This document shows, in pieces, positions 8,424 through 16,979 of a stretch of DNA of 64,000 bases. A model generated the notes under the pieces. The model saw nothing but the letters and a program-made list of their open reading frames with translations, was not told the DNA's origin and did not search any database. Position numbers and translations under genes: made by a program. The stretch is taken from assembly GCA_035578905.1 (NCBI GenBank), contig JAQJVL010002159.1, positions 53,855-117,854 of the forward strand, in the 5' to 3' direction. Source of the DNA: Stictocephala bisonia. Lineage: Eukaryota; Arthropoda; Insecta; Hemiptera; Membracidae. Numbering within the stretch: position 1 is the stretch's first letter; each line of letters opens with the position of its first letter.

Positions 8424-10286
8424 AAGGAAACTTGTCCAGCATGTGGTGTTGACGTTCTGGCTAAAAATATGTCACGACACCGTAAATCGAAACGCTGTTT
8501 GAGTATCGCAGTTTCAAATAATCCTAACACTGCAATGCCAGTACTCAACCAGGCATCAAACTATTCGCAAAAGAAACCATGCCCAAAGTGTGGAATTGAA
8601 GTGACTGCATCCAACATGTCACGGCATCGTAAATCGAAAAGATGCAACACGACTTCTTCTCCTGAGCAAACGGCTGCAGTTCCAGATATTCAGACTAGCT
8701 CAATTTCGAATGATGCTACAAAACAGGCATGTACTATATGTGACACCGAAGTTTCTATTCGTAATATGCTTAGACACAGCAAATCCAAAAAGTGTAACAC
8801 TAATACGATGCTACGCAACAGAGTCAAACGTTTTGGAATCAAACCAGCTCTAGAATCGGTAATGTGTTGGGTATGCGAAAAGTCTATTGAAAAACCTAGA
8901 TATGCCTCACATGTAAAATCGAGGGTTCATAAACGAAGGGCAATGATGCATCCATACTCCACAGAATCGGTATTGTGTGAGGTATGTGAGAAGACTATCG
9001 AAAAGTCTAATTTGGTTTCCCATGTAAAATCTGAGGACCACAAACAAAGGAGGATGATGCTACCCTCGGATTTCGTTGTGTCCAATCCAACAATCAAAAG
9101 AATAGAGGAACGTTTTGCTCAACGACTTCCAGCCTCAGGTCCTGAAATATCCGAACTTGTTGCAAAATATCCGAAGTCGAAAGTTAATCGCCGGCCTGTA
9201 AAACCACTCCAGACATACGATGAAGATTTTGTGAAAAGTAAACGTACGACACCAATCAATCCCAGAGCTTACGCTCGCAAGACAAACAAGCGACCAAATA
9301 GCCCATTGCTAGATGATGCTTCCCCAATATCTTCTCCTCCCTCTGACTTTGAAGGAGATTGGTCAGCCCCCATTCCTTCTCCAATCAGCCCTCTACCAGC
9401 TTCCCCAGTATCTTCTCCTCCTCCTGACTTTGAGGTAGATTGGTCAGCCCCCATTCCTTCTCCAATCAGCCCGCTACCTGATTCTCCGATTGCTTCTCCT
9501 AAGTCAAAGCCCGAAGATCATGATAGTTCTGATCCTGTATCATATTTGAGGGAGGCTGACATAGATAATGTTATAGAATTATTGGGTAACGTAATCTCAG
9601 AAGCACGTAGAAATCCAAATTGGAACGAAACTAAATTTAGAGATGCCATATCTGATTTCGATTTGTCATTTTTAGACGATCCTAAAAAGGAAGAGGTCGT
9701 GTTTGAACCACCAAAAAGAGTTGTCCATTCGGATTCGAATAAAATTAGAAATATAATGGGATCTCCACCTCATTCATCAGAGTCTACACATAATCAGAGT
9801 TGGGATGAAGATGATCTCGATTTCGATTTAACATATTCACCTAAAAAAAATAAGAACATTAACGAGGAATCGTCATTGAATATACCAAACAGCCCCGTTT
9901 ATGGATCTCCACTTCACTTTCCAGACAGTCCCTCATATTCACCACTGAGTCCAACTGATAAAAGAGAAGAAGAAGACGACGACGATCTAAGTTCAGATTC
10001 AGATTCCGTGTGTACTGTAATTGAGAACCCCAAGTTCAAAAATAAAAACAAACCAGATGATAAACACTATGTAGATGATCCAACGTTGGAAAACTCGCCA
10101 CAGAACAATGTGGATGGAGAGAAAGAAGAAACATTCGAACTACAATCACTGGCCGAGGCTATCCGTGAAAAACAAACCGCTTTCAAGGGACGATTGAAAA
10201 CCTACACTATTGCTAATCAACTAGCATTCAAAGATGTGTTCCGTTTCTTTAATGCGTATAAACCCCTAGTCATTGAGCTGATTTAA
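8424..10286 (+). CDS. Polinton zinc-finger / disordered N-terminal part of the PolB reading frame
   Basis: Continues in frame after the TAG at 8421. The first internal ATG is at 8469, but the codons before it already encode half of a finger. Three Cys/His fingers of the NMSRHRKSKRC type (about 8433, 8579 and 8729) are followed by two matrin/U1-like fingers (CWVCEKSIEKPRYASHVKS near 8865 and CEVCEKTIEKSNLVSHVKS near 8978). Then comes a long acidic, Ser/Pro-rich, probably disordered region with the repeat DWSAPIPSPISPLP (twice), and a helical tail (LQSLAEAIREKQTAFKGRL). It ends at TAA 10284-10286; the same frame then runs straight into the polymerase. Likely a nucleic-acid-binding extension of the polymerase. 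Confidence 0.75.
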   Translation, partial: KETCPACGVDVLAKNMSRHRKSKRCLSIAVSNNPNTAMPVLNQASNYSQKKPCPKCGIEVTASNMSRHRKSKRCNTTSSPEQTAAVPDIQTSSISNDATKQACTICDTEVSIRNMLRHSKSKKCNTNTMLRNRVKRFGIKPALESVMCWVCEKSIEKPRYASHVKSRVHKRRAMMHPYSTESVLCEVCEKTIEKSNLVSHVKSEDHKQRRMMLPSDFVVSNPTIKRIEERFAQRLPASGPEISELVAKYPKSKVNRRPVKPLQTYDEDFVKSKRTTPINPRAYARKTNKRPNSPLLDDASPISSPPSDFEGDWSAPIPSPISPLPASPVSSPPPDFEVDWSAPIPSPISPLPDSPIASPKSKPEDHDSSDPVSYLREADIDNVIELLGNVISEARRNPNWNETKFRDAISDFDLSFLDDPKKEEVVFEPPKRVVHSDSNKIRNIMGSPPHSSESTHNQSWDEDDLDFDLTYSPKKNKNINEESSLNIPNSPVYGSPLHFPDSPSYSPLSPTDKREEEDDDDLSSDSDSVCTVIENPKFKNKNKPDDKHYVDDPTLENSPQNNVDGEKEETFELQSLAEAIREKQTAFKGRLKTYTIANQLAFKDVFRFFNAYKPLVIELI

Positions 10287-13235
10287 AATGAAATATTGAA
10301 AAATAACCTAAAAGCTAACGTTTGGTTTTTCGCTGTTTACAAACGGCCAGCAGATGGCAAGGTTATTGAGCGAACCATGAATTTCAAAACGAAAAATACA
10401 GTACTACTGCCCACTTCAGATATATCAGAATATTACGATAGCACAAAGAAAAAAATCATGGCCCAGATGGAGGAATTTCAGGAGAACGGATCGCAATGGA
10501 CGCTCAAAAATATCGAAGGCATGGAAATTAGATTGAACAAATATATCCCCCTGAAGGGAGCTAGCTACATACCACTACCTCCAGCTATTGAAAACCGGAA
10601 AGCTGTTATCAATGTGGAAAATAATGATCAAAAGTGTTTCTTGTGGAGCATTTTAGCCGCACTTTACCCAGCAAAGAAACATTCTCAACGGGTGAGCAAG
10701 TATAAAGCACATGAACATGAATTTGACGAATATCTTAAAGGTATTGATTTCCCGGTACAGACTTCCAAAGTTACGACATTTGAGGAACGTTCCGGTATTT
10801 CAATTAACATATATGCTTACGACGAAAAGTTTATAATCTATCCTCTCCTAGTTACAAATGAAGAAAAAGTACAACACGTAGATTTGTTGTATATGAAGAA
10901 TGAAAAGCAAGCTCATTACTGTTACATAAAGAATCTGGAAAAATTAGTGAATTCACAAGTGACAAAAAATGGACATAGAATCTGGCTGTGCAGACGGTGT
11001 CTTCAGCATTTCGGAAGAGAGGATTTGTTAGATAAACATAAATTGGACTGTGGGAACCACAAAGCTTTGAGAGTTGAGTTGCCAGATGAAGGTGCTTTCA
11101 TCAAATTCAGACAATACAACTGCTCGATGAGAGTCCCGTTTGTATTCTATGCTGATTTCGAATGTTGTTTGATTCCAATAAAAGAAGCACAAAAGGAGAA
11201 GGATCCAACCGAAGGAATCACAGAACCCTATACCCTGCGATATCAAAAACATCGACCAATAAGTTTCTGTTTGTATGGAACACACGACAGAGGTATTTAT
11301 AAACCACCAGTTAGTTATTTCGGTGAGGATGCAGCTTCCAAATTTGTAGATACATTAATATGTGAATCGGAGGAAATCTTTAAACGCTACAACAGTGAGA
11401 ATGCGGTTCCAATGTTACCACTGACTGATCTTGAATTGAGAGAGGTTGAAATCACCAACAGATGTCACATATGTAGAAGAGTATTAGAAGATGACCGCGT
11501 GATGGATCATGATCATATAACCGGTAAATTCAGAGGTGTTGCCCATAACAAATGTAATTTGAATTATAGAGTGTCTAATTTCATACCCGTCTTCATTCAC
11601 AACTTGGCTGGTTATGATACACACCTATTCATTAAGCAATTTGGAGAGCGTGGTAACACTATCGATATAATACCAAACAACGAAGAGCGGTACATTTCGT
11701 TTACTGTGAAGGTGGAAAATGGTATTAAACTACGATTCCTTGATTCTTTCAAATTTATGAGTCTCAGTTTGGACACTCTCGTAAGCAACCTCCCTAAAAG
11801 TAAACTAATGCATACTATCAAACACTATGAGAATGAATCTGTAGATCTGCTACTGAGGAAGGGTGTCTATCCATACGATTATATGGATTCGTTGGACAAG
11901 TACAATGAGACATCACTACCGCCAAAATCAGCATTTTATAATAAATTAAATAAGACCAATATCACAGAGCAAGATTACAAACACGCTTGTATGGTATGGC
12001 ATGGTCTAGGAGTTAAAGACCTAAAGGAATACACACTGTTATACAACACTACAGATGTACTGCTACTGGCTGATGTCATGGAAAATTTTAGAGATGTGTG
12101 CATGGGAATATACAAATTAGATCCGGCATGGTATTTCACAGCACCAGGTCTAGCTTGGAGTGCGATGCTGAAAACTACAAATGTAAAACTTGACCTATTG
12201 TCTGATGTTAATATGCTACTGATGTGGGAAAAAATGGTTCGAGGTGGAATATCTCAATGCTCGAACCGTCACGCTAAAGCTAACAACCCCTATATGAAAG
12301 ATTATGACTCAACCCTTCCATGCACATATCTAACCTATCTAGATATGAACAATCTTTACGGTCATGCGATGTGTCAGCCGATGCCGATAAAAGACTTTCG
12401 CTGGGTGAAAGATGGAGCTGACATTGGTGCAGATATAGAGTATTTCGATGTTACAAAAATTAACGATGATGATACAATCGGTTATATACTTGAAGTTGAC
12501 TTGGAGTACCCTGAAAACCTACACGATCAACATTCTGATCTCCCCCTAGCTCCTGAGCGAATGTGTCCACCAGGGTCTAAAGAAGCAAAATTACTAACCA
12601 CTCTATACAGCAAAGAAAGATATGTTTTACACTATCGTAATTTAAAACTCTATTTATCATTGGGTATGCAGGTCAGGAAGATCCACAGAATAATAAGTTT
12701 CGTACAGTCAAAATTTCTCGAAAAATATATCAACTTAAACACGAAGTATCGCATTAAAGCCCAAAACGACTTTGAGAAGGATTTCTATAAACTGATGAAT
12801 AATGCAGTATTCGGAAAGACTATGGAAAATATTCGGAACCGTGTAGACATTCGTCTCGTTTCAAAATGTGATCAGCTTGAGAAATTGATTGCCAAACCTA
12901 ATTTCGCGAGCCGGACGATTTTCTGTGAAAACTTAGCTGCGGTTCATATGGCTAAAGTAAAAACGAAATTTAACAAACCCATATATGTAGGTGCGTGTGT
13001 TCTCGACGTATCAAAGTTGATGATGTACAAATTCCATTATAATGTAATGAAAAAACGTTACGGCGATAAAATATCATTGCAATATACAGATACAGATTCT
13101 CTTACGTACAAGATAGAAACAAGTGATTTTTATCAGGACATGCAAAGTATGATTAAATATTTTGACACTAGTGATTATGCAGAAAACAATCCGTACGGTA
13201 TGCCCCGAGTTAACAAAAAAAATTGGGCAAAATGA
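10287..13235 (+). CDS. PolB: Protein-primed family B DNA polymerase (Polinton PolB)
   Basis: Replicates the Polinton, probably by protein priming. With residue 1 at 10,296, exonuclease motifs are FYADFECC (Asp ~287), HNLAGYDTHLF (Asn ~436) and YNTTDVLLLAD (~583-587). Polymerase motif A is LDMNNLYGHAM (Asp ~683), motif B is KLMNNAVFGKTMENI (~832) and motif C is QYTDTDSLTYKI (Asp ~932). All catalytic residues are present. Upstream of the exonuclease is a conserved block (NNDQKCFLWSI, HYCYIKN) and a Cys/His finger (CRRCLQHF...H...C). There is no ATG at the 5' end: the frame is continuous with the zinc-finger segment except for TAA 10284. It ends early at 13,235 because of a one-base shift at an A8 run (13,215-13,222); the C-terminus follows in another frame. 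Confidence 0.95.
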   Translation, partial: NEILKNNLKANVWFFAVYKRPADGKVIERTMNFKTKNTVLLPTSDISEYYDSTKKKIMAQMEEFQENGSQWTLKNIEGMEIRLNKYIPLKGASYIPLPPAIENRKAVINVENNDQKCFLWSILAALYPAKKHSQRVSKYKAHEHEFDEYLKGIDFPVQTSKVTTFEERSGISINIYAYDEKFIIYPLLVTNEEKVQHVDLLYMKNEKQAHYCYIKNLEKLVNSQVTKNGHRIWLCRRCLQHFGREDLLDKHKLDCGNHKALRVELPDEGAFIKFRQYNCSMRVPFVFYADFECCLIPIKEAQKEKDPTEGITEPYTLRYQKHRPISFCLYGTHDRGIYKPPVSYFGEDAASKFVDTLICESEEIFKRYNSENAVPMLPLTDLELREVEITNRCHICRRVLEDDRVMDHDHITGKFRGVAHNKCNLNYRVSNFIPVFIHNLAGYDTHLFIKQFGERGNTIDIIPNNEERYISFTVKVENGIKLRFLDSFKFMSLSLDTLVSNLPKSKLMHTIKHYENESVDLLLRKGVYPYDYMDSLDKYNETSLPPKSAFYNKLNKTNITEQDYKHACMVWHGLGVKDLKEYTLLYNTTDVLLLADVMENFRDVCMGIYKLDPAWYFTAPGLAWSAMLKTTNVKLDLLSDVNMLLMWEKMVRGGISQCSNRHAKANNPYMKDYDSTLPCTYLTYLDMNNLYGHAMCQPMPIKDFRWVKDGADIGADIEYFDVTKINDDDTIGYILEVDLEYPENLHDQHSDLPLAPERMCPPGSKEAKLLTTLYSKERYVLHYRNLKLYLSLGMQVRKIHRIISFVQSKFLEKYINLNTKYRIKAQNDFEKDFYKLMNNAVFGKTMENIRNRVDIRLVSKCDQLEKLIAKPNFASRTIFCENLAAVHMAKVKTKFNKPIYVGACVLDVSKLMMYKFHYNVMKKRYGDKISLQYTDTDSLTYKIETSDFYQDMQSMIKYFDTSDYAENNPYGMPRVNKKNWAK

Positions 13236-13606
13236 AAGACGAACTAAAGGGTTCTATCATGCGAGAATTCATCGGGCTTAGATCCAAAATGTACGCGTAT
13301 CAATTAGAAGACGAAGAAAAGAATGACGAAAAAAATAAACTAGATAAACTGAAAACCTCCAAACGATCTAAAGGGGTTAAAAAGTCTGTTGTGGAAAATG
13401 AGATATCATTTACAGACTACAAAGAGTGTCTGTTCAAAGGGAAAACTAAATACGCATCTATGAACATGATACGTAGTTCTAGGCATGAACTATTCAGTGT
13501 TGAGCTATTCAAATCATCACTGAGTAGTAAAGATGACAAACGCTACATATTAGAAGATGGGATCAAATCACTACCCTGGGGACATTATAAAATACCACAC
13601 TTATAA
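13223..13606 (+). CDS. PolB C-terminal segment (frameshifted)
   Basis: Begins where the polymerase frame is lost, one base back in phase. The reading MKDELKGSIMREFIGLRSKM is the usual continuation of Polinton PolB, where the thumb region contains MKDE and FIGLRxKMY. A Lys-rich stretch follows, then YKECLFKGKTKYASMNMIRS and a C-terminal KSLPWGHYKIPHL. It has no start of its own and should be read as the last ~125 codons of PolB. The stop codon lies inside the TATAAG motif that precedes the ATPase gene. Confidence 0.9.
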   Translation: MGKMKDELKGSIMREFIGLRSKMYAYQLEDEEKNDEKNKLDKLKTSKRSKGVKKSVVENEISFTDYKECLFKGKTKYASMNMIRSSRHELFSVELFKSSLSSKDDKRYILEDGIKSLPWGHYKIPHL

Positions 13607-13607
13607 G
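13602..13607 (+). promoter_or_regulatory. TATAAG motif upstream of the ATPase start
   Basis: tataag lies 12 bases before the ATPase ATG at 13,620. The same hexamer precedes the capsid gene (14,683) and the pX-like gene (16,971). The role is inferred; it may act as a TATA-like promoter or an initiator. Confidence 0.35.
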
Positions 13608-13619
13608 TACCCATCTGGA

Positions 13620-14246
13620 ATGGATATCAAAGTGTATGTTAATGACTACTTCGACAACGACCTGATACCAAGACCACTACGCTGTTTAATTGTTGGCCCG
13701 TCCGGTAGTGGGAAAACGAATCTTTTGCTGAACTTTATTTACGACGGCCAAGGGTTGACATTTAAGAACTTGTACGTGTTCAGTAGATCAATCGATCAGA
13801 CTGCGTACTCTAACCTTCGTGACATGTACGCCCAAGTTGGGGTGAAGTTAGGGAAACAGATAGCGTTTTTTTATACAAGCTGCGAAGACCTAATCTCAGT
13901 TGATGAATGTGAACCAAATTCGTTGGTGGTTTTCGACGACTGCCTTCTTGAAAAACAAAACCCAATAAAAGAATACTTTATTCGAGGTCGACATAAACTC
14001 ATATCCTGTGTGTATCTCAGCCAGAGCTATGGGCGTGTGGATATGCAAGTAATCCGTAACAATGTCAATCTACTTTGCGTGTTCAATCAGAATAAGCACT
14101 ACAGCAAGCGAATATATGAAGACTTTGTCGGCTCAGATATGTCGTACATCCAATTTGAAGGATGCGGCTGCTCCGTCACTTGGCTGTCATCTTCCTTCGT
14201 CCTCTCATCTCATCCGTCGTCTTCCCTCATCACCTTAATACAATAA
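13620..14246 (+). CDS. ATPase: A32-like genome packaging ATPase, C-terminus replaced
   Basis: FtsK/HerA-type ATPase expected to pump the element's DNA into capsids. From the ATG at 13,620 (MDIKVYVNDYFDNDLIPRPL), Walker A is GPSGSGKT (residues 26-33) and Walker B is NSLVVFDDCL (~100-109), followed by a sensor-like SCVYLSQSYGRV. An in-frame open stretch runs upstream to 13,557, but it overlaps the PolB tail. The native sequence continues to about DMSYIQFEGC (14,160). From there the coding region is a copy of the left subterminal repeat, which adds ~27 foreign residues (Ser-rich, HPSSSLITLIQ) before a stop. The normal C-terminal part is lost, so activity is doubtful. Confidence 0.92.
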   Translation: MDIKVYVNDYFDNDLIPRPLRCLIVGPSGSGKTNLLLNFIYDGQGLTFKNLYVFSRSIDQTAYSNLRDMYAQVGVKLGKQIAFFYTSCEDLISVDECEPNSLVVFDDCLLEKQNPIKEYFIRGRHKLISCVYLSQSYGRVDMQVIRNNVNLLCVFNQNKHYSKRIYEDFVGSDMSYIQFEGCGCSVTWLSSSFVLSSHPSSSLITLIQ

Positions 14247-14399
14247 TTTCACATCTTCCACAATACTCCAAAAAGTCTTCCCTTAACGTTCGCGTATCGT
14301 TCATGTAACGTTCAAGTATCGTTCAGGTAACGTTTACGTGTCGTTTAGGTTTCGTTTACGTATCGTTCAGGTGACGTTTATCTTCCCTCGTCCTCTCAT
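14160..14399 (+). repeat. Internal copy of the Polinton left subterminal repeat
   Basis: From gatgcggctgctccgtcact to about tcttccctcgtcctctcat, this segment matches 7340-7600 base for base apart from a few changes, in the same orientation. It joins the ATPase coding sequence directly to the middle of the PLA2-like gene. The end of one gene and the start of the next are missing, so it replaces sequence and is not a simple insertion. Confidence 0.92.
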
Positions 14400-14678
14400 G
14401 GTACAAAACTAGACGAACGATTGGCTAGAGGAGATAAAGGAATCAACCCACTTCACGAGGCGTGCAAAGAACATGACATTTGGTACAGCAAACACAAAAA
14501 TACAGAAGACAGATGGGTGGCCGATCGTGAGTTGCAGAAGAAGGCGTGGCGTAGAGTCATAGCACCTGATGCTGATTTGAATGAACGTGCAGTTGCTCTT
14601 GCTACAACCGGTGGAATGTGGCTGAAACGTAAACTCGGCATGGGTTTGGGTACGTCCGGTTCTATGTACCCTATGTGA
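14400..14678 (+). CDS. PLA2-like virion protein, N-terminus missing
   Basis: The frame enters from the repeat copy at about 14,400 with GTKLDERLARGDKGINPLHE, then ACKEHDIWYSKHKNTEDRWV and ADRELQKKAWRRV. The HDxxYS core with the upstream GINPLxxACKE matches the phospholipase A2-like domain also found in parvovirus VP1 and in Polintons/adintoviruses, where it is thought to help virions cross membranes. The Ca-binding loop and gene start lie upstream and are lost at the repeat junction. The first in-frame ATG is late, so no intact start is present. A C-terminal Gly/Met-rich tail (MWLKRKLGMGLGTSG) is present. Confidence 0.8.
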   Translation, partial: GTKLDERLARGDKGINPLHEACKEHDIWYSKHKNTEDRWVADRELQKKAWRRVIAPDADLNERAVALATTGGMWLKRKLGMGLGTSGSMYPM

Positions 14679-14682
14679 ATAC

Positions 14683-14688
14683 TATAAG
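14683..14688 (+). promoter_or_regulatory. TATAAG motif upstream of the major capsid gene
   Basis: tataag lies 17 bases before the ATG at 14,706, in the 27-bp gap between the PLA2-like stop and the capsid start. Same hexamer as before the ATPase and pX-like genes. Confidence 0.35.
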
Positions 14689-14705
14689 TGGTGATATATT
14701 TCACA

Positions 14706-15599
14706 ATGGAAGCGATCTACACCAAGTTTATGGGCGGTGTTGTGAGGAGTGAGTACAGGACTGTTAACGCAGTGTCTGATCTCAATTTCAACACACCGAA
14801 CAACTACACTGTGTTCAGATTGGATCATGGTGATGCGTTTTACGATTCTCGCATAATGTTTCACATTCAAGGTGAAGTCGTGAAAAAATCAGACGGGTCG
14901 GTATACCCAAAGAATTCTACTATAAAACTTGTTAACAACTTCCCAGCTTTCCTGTTCTCACGAATTGAGCTAAAGAAACACAACACAATCATTGATAGCG
15001 TAGACAATCCAGGTGTAACAGGCTACATCAAGGGTATGTTGATGTACACAAATACGGCCACACTTTCAAACTGCGGTTTCGTATCCCAGTACAGTGGAGG
15101 GGGCAAATTTGAAGCACTAGGTACGCTCGGTCATCTTGGTCTCGGCTTTTTCGACCACCTTCAGTATCCGATGTATAAAGGTGGATTTGAAATCACATTC
15201 ACGCGTTCCGAAGACAACGACGCTCTGTGTCATTGGAAAGGTTCAGAAGCAACCGATGTTGAACCTGAAGATGGAAAGGTAAAAATTACATCGTTTGTTC
15301 TACGCGTACCGTTGGTAGAATACTCATCTACCAGTCGTATACAACTTATTGCGGGATTGAAAGAATTGAGCGACAAAGACAGACTATCGTTCAGATACTA
15401 CCAATGGCAGTGTATCGAGAAGAAAGGCGTGTTTGGATCTTCATTCAACTCTGACATCACCAACGTTTATCGGAGTGTGAACGATCCACGTTTCGTCATA
15501 ATTGGTTTGCAAACTAATCGCTCGAACGATCAAAAGGCAAATCCATCAGTTTCTCGACAGTTGTACCATAAAGAACGTAACCGTCAAAATAAACGGTGA
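14706..15599 (+). CDS. MCP: Major capsid protein (Polinton PY, hexon-like), N-terminal part
   Basis: Encodes most of a protein expected to have the double jelly-roll fold and to form the capsid shell. It starts at 14,706 (MEAIYTKFMGGVVRSEYRTV), 27 bp after the PLA2-like gene. Recognisable blocks are FNTPNNYTVFRLDHGDAFYD, FPAFLFSRIELKKHNTIIDS and LVEYSSTSRIQLIAGLKELS. After about IIGLQTNRSNDQKANPS (near 15,550) the frame changes: the last ~13 residues of this ORF are out of frame and the real continuation is in the frame that opens at 15,502. Assigned by Polinton gene order, length and the beta-rich pattern, not by a catalytic motif. Sequence between 14,706 and the break looks intact. Confidence 0.8.
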   Translation: MEAIYTKFMGGVVRSEYRTVNAVSDLNFNTPNNYTVFRLDHGDAFYDSRIMFHIQGEVVKKSDGSVYPKNSTIKLVNNFPAFLFSRIELKKHNTIIDSVDNPGVTGYIKGMLMYTNTATLSNCGFVSQYSGGGKFEALGTLGHLGLGFFDHLQYPMYKGGFEITFTRSEDNDALCHWKGSEATDVEPEDGKVKITSFVLRVPLVEYSSTSRIQLIAGLKELSDKDRLSFRYYQWQCIEKKGVFGSSFNSDITNVYRSVNDPRFVIIGLQTNRSNDQKANPSVSRQLYHKERNRQNKR

Positions 15600-15936
15600 T
15601 CGCTACCCACAAGAATTGCAAAACTTGAATAGGTCAGATTCAAAGTGGCGACTTCTTTACGATCAGTATGTACGTTTTCGAATGGTGAACTTCGGGGATT
15701 CTGATGTTATGTTAACTCCTGAGAATTTCCAAAGCAACTTTCCAATAATGGTCGTAGATACTCATCTACATCCACAGTCGACAGACAGATCTAGAAGCGA
15801 TATACAAGTTGAGTTAGACTTTATAAATCCAGTCGCACCTCCAGCAGCGAACAGTGGTACCACAGCTTACGTTGTTGTTGTCGCAGAAACAAACTTCACG
15901 TATGACATTACTCGAAATACAATCACATTTCGCTAG
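15550..15936 (+). CDS. Major capsid protein, C-terminal part (frameshifted)
   Basis: The continuation of the capsid protein after a one-base loss near 15,550-15,557. It reads DSCTIKNVTVKINGDRYPQE, then WRLLYDQYVRFRMVNFGDSD and SDIQVELDFINPVAPPAANS, ending FTYDITRNTITFR at 15,936. The two segments together total about 410 residues. The open stretch of this frame extends back to 15,502, but that part is out of phase with the protein. The stop is followed at once by an A-rich then T-rich run, where this gene converges with the integrase. Confidence 0.8.
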   Translation, partial: FLDSCTIKNVTVKINGDRYPQELQNLNRSDSKWRLLYDQYVRFRMVNFGDSDVMLTPENFQSNFPIMVVDTHLHPQSTDRSRSDIQVELDFINPVAPPAANSGTTAYVVVVAETNFTYDITRNTITFR

Positions 15937-15975
15937 GTTAAAAAAAAAAAAAAACTATTTTTTTTTTGTTCATTT
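15937..15975. terminator. Convergent A-run/T-run between capsid and integrase genes
   Basis: Fifteen or so A followed after a few bases by a T-run, in the 39-bp gap between the stop codons of two convergent genes. The arrangement could serve 3' end formation for both strands. No full AATAAA was seen, so the role is inferred. Confidence 0.3.
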
Positions 15976-16962
15976 TTAAAATACTGACTTTTGGAGCTCT
16001 TTTTGATAAAACGATCCGATAATATGTTCTCCTTCAGAATCTTTGATATTATATGTGACTGGATTTGTATTATTAACTTGATAAACGGTAAATACTTCTC
16101 GAGTCCAGTTGCGTCCGTACTTGTTTGCATAGTGACCCTTATTTTTCGTAATCCTAACTCTATCACCAATCTTGAGTGTAGGTTTTCGCACTGATGATGT
16201 TGTTTCATCCCTGCTTGCATATCTGCGTCTAAGCTCAGGTTCACATTCCACATTAACCTCAACTGGCATCATACCAATCGTTCTATGAAAACTGCTGTTG
16301 TAGTCTTTCAGTAAAGACTGGAGAATGTCAATCCAACGAAATGACTTACGCACTTCAAATTGTACTTTCATTTTCTCATTTAGAGTACGGTTGAATCTTT
16401 CTACTATCGCACTCTTTTCCTCATTCTCAGTATGATACATCTTGATCTCATGTTCCTTCAACAAACGCCTGAAGTCACTGTTTACGAATTCACGCCCTTT
16501 GTCTGTATGAAGTAGATTGGGTGACTCGTGCCCGCATTGTCCAGCTCTTTCTAATATAACTCTAAATGCCTCGGCTACATCAGATCCACTTTTTCTGACT
16601 AATGGTTCTGACCAAGCATATTTTGAGAACGTGTCTATGACATTTAGAATGTACTTGTAACCGTCGTTTTCACCTCTATACCTATCCATGATGACCAAAT
16701 CGGCAGCCCACAAATCATCGATTCCAAGCGTTATGATTCTTCGTTTCGGAAATTTCTTTATCACCGGTCGATGCAATTCTTTCGCTTCGATCAAGGAAGG
16801 TTTCATTTGGTTAGCAAAATCCGGATCTTTAATAAATGTACTCTTTTCTTTTCCACAAACTACGCATTGTGCCTTGTGTCGCCACTTTTCGTTTACCGTT
16901 TTCAAAGTCTCAACATTTATTGAGCTCGTTTTTATTTTGCACTTTGGACAGTAAATATCCAT
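15976..16962 (-). CDS. INT: Retroviral-type (rve) integrase of the Polinton
   Basis: Intact 328-residue frame. It inserts the element and makes the 6-bp target duplication. The N-terminus has a Cys-based zinc-binding set (YCPKC at 4-8 and CVVCGKEKS at 33-41). The catalytic core has Asp88 (LWAADLVIMD), Asp154 (LLHTDKGREF) and Glu188 (SAIVERFNRT); I count 33 residues between the last two, near the usual 35. A C-terminal SH3-like region reads KIGDRVRITKNKGHYANKYG. It is the only large gene on the minus strand, convergent with the capsid gene and divergent from the pX-like gene with 17 bp between the start codons. All catalytic residues are present, so this protein could still be active. Confidence 0.97.
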   Translation of the reverse strand: MDIYCPKCKIKTSSINVETLKTVNEKWRHKAQCVVCGKEKSTFIKDPDFANQMKPSLIEAKELHRPVIKKFPKRRIITLGIDDLWAADLVIMDRYRGENDGYKYILNVIDTFSKYAWSEPLVRKSGSDVAEAFRVILERAGQCGHESPNLLHTDKGREFVNSDFRRLLKEHEIKMYHTENEEKSAIVERFNRTLNEKMKVQFEVRKSFRWIDILQSLLKDYNSSFHRTIGMMPVEVNVECEPELRRRYASRDETTSSVRKPTLKIGDRVRITKNKGHYANKYGRNWTREVFTVYQVNNTNPVTYNIKDSEGEHIIGSFYQKELQKSVF

Positions 16963-16970
16963 GTCTTAGT

Positions 16971-16976
16971 TATAAG
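16971..16976 (+). promoter_or_regulatory. TATAAG motif in the integrase/pX-like divergent gap
   Basis: tataag lies in the 17-bp gap between the two divergent start codons, 3 bases before the ATG at 16,980. The gap is too short for two separate promoters, so control elements must overlap coding sequence. Role inferred from recurrence. Confidence 0.35.
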
Positions 16977-16979
16977 TGT

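Noticed and set aside
11028..11285. Minus-strand frame inside PolB
   Set aside because: Shadow of the polymerase gene; no independent features.
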